64,000 nucleotides of DNA, taken from contig NZ_CP022605.1 in the NCBI RefSeq assembly GCF_002278035.1, forward strand, positions 372,001 through 436,000. The letters run 5' to 3'. Positions 61,660-64,000 of the stretch are shown here, piece after piece (the first letter of the stretch is position 1; each line of letters starts with the position of its first letter). The notes under the pieces were generated by a model. That model was given only the letters and a program-made list of their open reading frames with translations, was not told the DNA's origin and did not search any database. Source of the stretch: Ochrobactrum quorumnocens. GTDB lineage: Bacteria > Pseudomonadota > Alphaproteobacteria > Rhizobiales > Rhizobiaceae. Position numbers and translations under genes: made by a program.

Positions 61660-62451
61660 TTATTTGCCGATTGTGCGTGACAATCCGAGTGTGCGTTCGA
61701 TGACGAAGATGATGAGCAGCGTGGCCGCGATCAGCACGACCGAGATGGAAGCGGTCATCGGATCGGTGCGGCTTTCGACATAGTTGAAGATTTCAACCGG
61801 CAGCGTCGTCATGCGTGGTCCGGTGATGAAGAGCGAGATCACCACCTCATCGAAGGACAGGAGGAAGGACAGTGCCGAACTCGCCACCAGACCCGGCATC
61901 ATCAGCGGCAGGGTGATGCGACGAAACACAGTGAACGGTGACGCACCCAGCATCGTGGCCGCCTCTTCAACCGACGGTGGCAAAGTCGAGAACGCCGTTA
62001 TCATGATGCGGATGACGTAAGGGGTCGTCACGATCAGATGGGCGATCACAAGGCCCGTAAATGTGCCGAGCAGTTCCAGCCGCACGAAGACCAGCAGAAT
62101 GGCAAGGCCAAGCACGATGGACGGTAGAAGCAGCGGCGCGGTAAAGAGGTTCAGCACCGCTTCGCGTCCACGGAACTGATACCGGCGGATCGCATAGGCC
62201 GCCGGGATTCCTGCCAGAAGCGACAGGACGGTAACGACCGATGCAATGCCGAGGCTGGTCCAGAACGCCAGAATGAGCGTTTCATGATGCAGCATTTCCG
62301 CATACCAGCGCACACCCCAGCTCTGCGGCGGAAAAGTGAGATAGTTGTCATTGCTGAACGATATCGGCACGACGACCAGAATGGGGGCCAGCAGGAACAG
62401 ATAGAGCAGGCCGACCAGAAGGCGGAATGGCAATGAAGTTGAACCAATCAT
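61660..62451 (-). CDS. ABC transporter permease (PotC type)
   Basis: A 263-residue inner-membrane permease of the spermidine/putrescine/Fe(III)-type group. It has about six segments, and the family loop reads LPPSVEEAATMLGASPFTVF then RITLPLMMPGLVASSALSFL. AAAGGAGAAACG precedes the ATG. It pairs with the PotB-like permease encoded 19 bases upstream. The substrate may be a polyamine-like or other amide compound, given the amidase in the operon. Confidence 0.9.
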   Translation of the reverse strand: MIGSTSLPFRLLVGLLYLFLLAPILVVVPISFSNDNYLTFPPQSWGVRWYAEMLHHETLILAFWTSLGIASVVTVLSLLAGIPAAYAIRRYQFRGREAVLNLFTAPLLLPSIVLGLAILLVFVRLELLGTFTGLVIAHLIVTTPYVIRIMITAFSTLPPSVEEAATMLGASPFTVFRRITLPLMMPGLVASSALSFLLSFDEVVISLFITGPRMTTLPVEIFNYVESRTDPMTASISVVLIAATLLIIFVIERTLGLSRTIGK

Positions 62452-62470
62452 CTCGTTTCTCCTTTGCCAG

Positions 62471-63361
62471 TCAGTCGATACGACGTGCGATGCGGGAATA
62501 GACTATCAAGGCGAGACCGAAGATGATCAGGACAATGACGGAGGTGGCGGCGGCTCGCGGCCATTCAAGCTGGATCACAGCCTGATCGTAGATTTCCGTC
62601 GCCAGCAGGAACACGCGCCCGCCGCCGAGCAATTTGGGCGTGATGAAGGAGCTGATTGCCAGCACGAAGCAGAGCAGGCAGCCAAGTGCGATACCCGGCA
62701 ACGTGAGTGGGAGGATGATCCGGCGAAATCGCGTGAAGGCATTGGCGCCGAGCGACGCCGCGGCCTCCTCAAGCGAGGCGTTCAGGCGCCCGAAACCGGC
62801 GATCAGCGAGAGCGCCATGTAAGGGATCAGAATTTCCACCATGCCGATGAATACGCCGAGCGTATTGTTAACGAGCCTGACGGGGGAGGAAATGATGCCG
62901 AGATTCATCAAAGCTCCATTGACGAGCCCCTGATCGCCGAGAAGCACCATCCAGCCATAGGTGCGCACCACACTGCTGACGAGCAGCGGCGAGACTGTCA
63001 CCACGAAAAGGAAGTTGCGCCAGACCGGCGAAACACGGTGCAGGAAAAGCGCAATCGGATAGGCACAGATAAGCGTCGCCAGCGTGATGAACGCACTCAA
63101 CCAGAGCGAGTTGAACACCAGACCCCAATTGAAACTGTCGGTGAAGAAGTTGATGTAGTTTTCGAACGTATAGCGGTCTGTCAGGACACCGCCACTCTCG
63201 CTCTGCAGGAAGGATATCTGCGCCAGATGCGCGACCGGCGCAATGAAGGCGATAAGATTGATCAAGGCCATTGGCAGAAGGAGCGCAACGGCGGTGAGAC
63301 TGTAACGCCTGCGTCTCGATGGCTTTGCCGGGATGATGTCGGTAGATGTGATCGCTGTCAT
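62471..63361 (-). CDS. ABC transporter permease (PotB type)
   Basis: An inner-membrane permease of about 296 residues with six segments, the first near residues 20-40 (YSLTAVALLLPMALINLIAF). The EAA loop reads LNASLEEAAASLGANAFTRF then RIILPLTLPGIALGCLLCFV. The ATG at 63361 lies four bases after the ATPase stop and follows GGAGCTGATG; a frame that opens upstream lies inside the ATPase gene. It forms the membrane channel with the PotC-like protein. Confidence 0.9.
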   Translation of the reverse strand: MTAITSTDIIPAKPSRRRRYSLTAVALLLPMALINLIAFIAPVAHLAQISFLQSESGGVLTDRYTFENYINFFTDSFNWGLVFNSLWLSAFITLATLICAYPIALFLHRVSPVWRNFLFVVTVSPLLVSSVVRTYGWMVLLGDQGLVNGALMNLGIISSPVRLVNNTLGVFIGMVEILIPYMALSLIAGFGRLNASLEEAAASLGANAFTRFRRIILPLTLPGIALGCLLCFVLAISSFITPKLLGGGRVFLLATEIYDQAVIQLEWPRAAATSVIVLIIFGLALIVYSRIARRID

Positions 63362-63365
63362 GACA

Positions 63366-64000
63366 TCAGCTCCCGAAAACCAGCATGTCTTCCGGTTTCC
63401 ATTCGCACAGCAGCCGGTCACCGGTATGGAATGCATGCCCCGCACTGGCGGTCGGTACTTCCACTTTCAGGCAGGCGCCCTCAATCTCGATGTCGTATTG
63501 AACGATGTCACCGATATAGGTCGTGCGCCCGACCACGCCGTGGGCGCTGTTGGTTACGACACTGACAAGATTGCGATCGCGGTTGGGCGTGAGATTGATG
63601 CGATGCGGACGAATGGCGATCTGCCCTGACCCGCGCGACTTTGCATGCGTGTTGCAGCGATAGGTGCCGCTGCCCAGACGGCAGACATTTTCGTCGACGA
63701 TCTCGCAATTGTGGACGTTGGCACGTCCGACGAATTTGGCCACGAACAGGGAGGATGGCTTCTCATAGATTTCTTCCGGCGAACCAAGCTGTGCCAGCTT
63801 GCCGCTATCCATCACGCCGACGACATCGCACATTGTCAGTGCTTCAACCTGATCATGCGTGACGAAAACCGTCGTGATGTCGAGGCGCTGCTGAATCTCG
63901 CGGATTTCGATCCGCATGTCATCGCGCAGCTTCGCATCCAGATTGGACAGGGGCTCGTCCAGCAGAAGAATGCGCGGGCGGATGACCAGCGCACGCGCCA
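63366..64000 (-). CDS. ABC transporter ATP-binding protein (PotA type), N-terminus outside window
   Basis: The C-terminal part of an ATPase whose gene continues past the right edge. Reading from the edge it shows ARALVIRPRILLLDEPLSNL (Walker B and D-loop), the H-loop VTHDQVEALTMCDVVGVMD, then the regulatory TOBE domain (IAIRPHRINLTPN). It energises the PotB/PotC-like permeases that follow at four bases. The Walker A and signature motifs and the binding-protein gene are expected beyond the window. Confidence 0.9.
   Translation of the reverse strand, partial: ARALVIRPRILLLDEPLSNLDAKLRDDMRIEIREIQQRLDITTVFVTHDQVEALTMCDVVGVMDSGKLAQLGSPEEIYEKPSSLFVAKFVGRANVHNCEIVDENVCRLGSGTYRCNTHAKSRGSGQIAIRPHRINLTPNRDRNLVSVVTNSAHGVVGRTTYIGDIVQYDIEIEGACLKVEVPTASAGHAFHTGDRLLCEWKPEDMLVFGS

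Noticed and set aside
1..64000. CRISPR arrays, rRNA or tRNA genes and replication origins
   Set aside because: No regularly spaced repeats, no rRNA-like stretches, no foldable tRNA and no parAB/repABC-type genes or iteron clusters were seen.

Overview
The window looks like an accessory or secondary-replicon stretch from an alphaproteobacterium of the Hyphomicrobiales, most plausibly the Brucella/Ochrobactrum group. This is inferred from gene content: many ABC sugar and amino-acid importers, ROK/ArsR/LysR-regulated catabolic operons, and IS6, IS66, IS91 and IS3 remnants. No rRNA, tRNA, CRISPR array, replication origin or essential housekeeping gene was seen. Three toxin-antitoxin loci and several insertion-sequence scars lie between self-contained catabolic modules, so the region appears to have been assembled in pieces.

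Left part (1-14.7 kb). A ParD-type antitoxin sits at the edge. Two minus-strand carbohydrate operons follow. One reads GH51 arabinofuranosidase - ATPase - permease - permease - binding protein. The other reads binding protein - permease - permease - DUF5060/DUF4038-type glycosidase - ATPase. An ArsR-type regulator lies between them, and a divergent ROK regulator lies upstream of the second with two candidate operators. Both glycosidases lack signal peptides, so short arabinose-containing (possibly apiose- or galactose-containing) oligosaccharides are probably imported intact and split in the cytoplasm.

14.8-31.2 kb. A complete DDE insertion sequence is followed by a creatine module (creatinase, MHS-type permease, LysR). 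Next come a 952-residue winged-helix/ATPase regulator, an extradiol ring-cleavage dioxygenase (large then small subunit), an aromatic-acid-type permease, an SDR lacking its catalytic Tyr and Lys, a short malic enzyme, a MarR regulator and another SDR. The segment ends in a scar holding the 3' end of a group II intron fused to a truncated IS6 transposase.

31.2-41.6 kb. An eight-gene minus-strand operon encodes a polar-amino-acid ABC importer, an aminotransferase, two FAH-family proteins and two SDRs, with a divergent LuxR-type regulator. The enzyme set fits catabolism of a 4-hydroxy amino acid or deoxy-sugar-acid-like compound through a 2,4-diketo acid to pyruvate. It is followed by a RelB/ParE pair with a frameshifted toxin and by an IS3 remnant cut by an IS6 element.

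41.6-56.1 kb. This part holds an AraC/NepI-like efflux pair, a truncated quinone oxidoreductase, an HxlR/NmrA pair, a MacAB-type efflux system with a two-component system upstream, a glycine-zipper lipoprotein, a SnoaL-like exported protein, an SDR/LysR pair and a ccdAB module with a readable promoter and operator.

56-64 kb. A patch of IS91 and IS66 remnants precedes a minus-strand operon: a spermidine/putrescine-type ABC importer (ATPase cut by the window edge), an HpaI-type aldolase, a nitrilase-family amidase, an RraA-type aldolase and a LysR regulator. It is probably a catabolic unit for an amide-containing compound. Products are assigned from motifs and family resemblance only; no database search was run.
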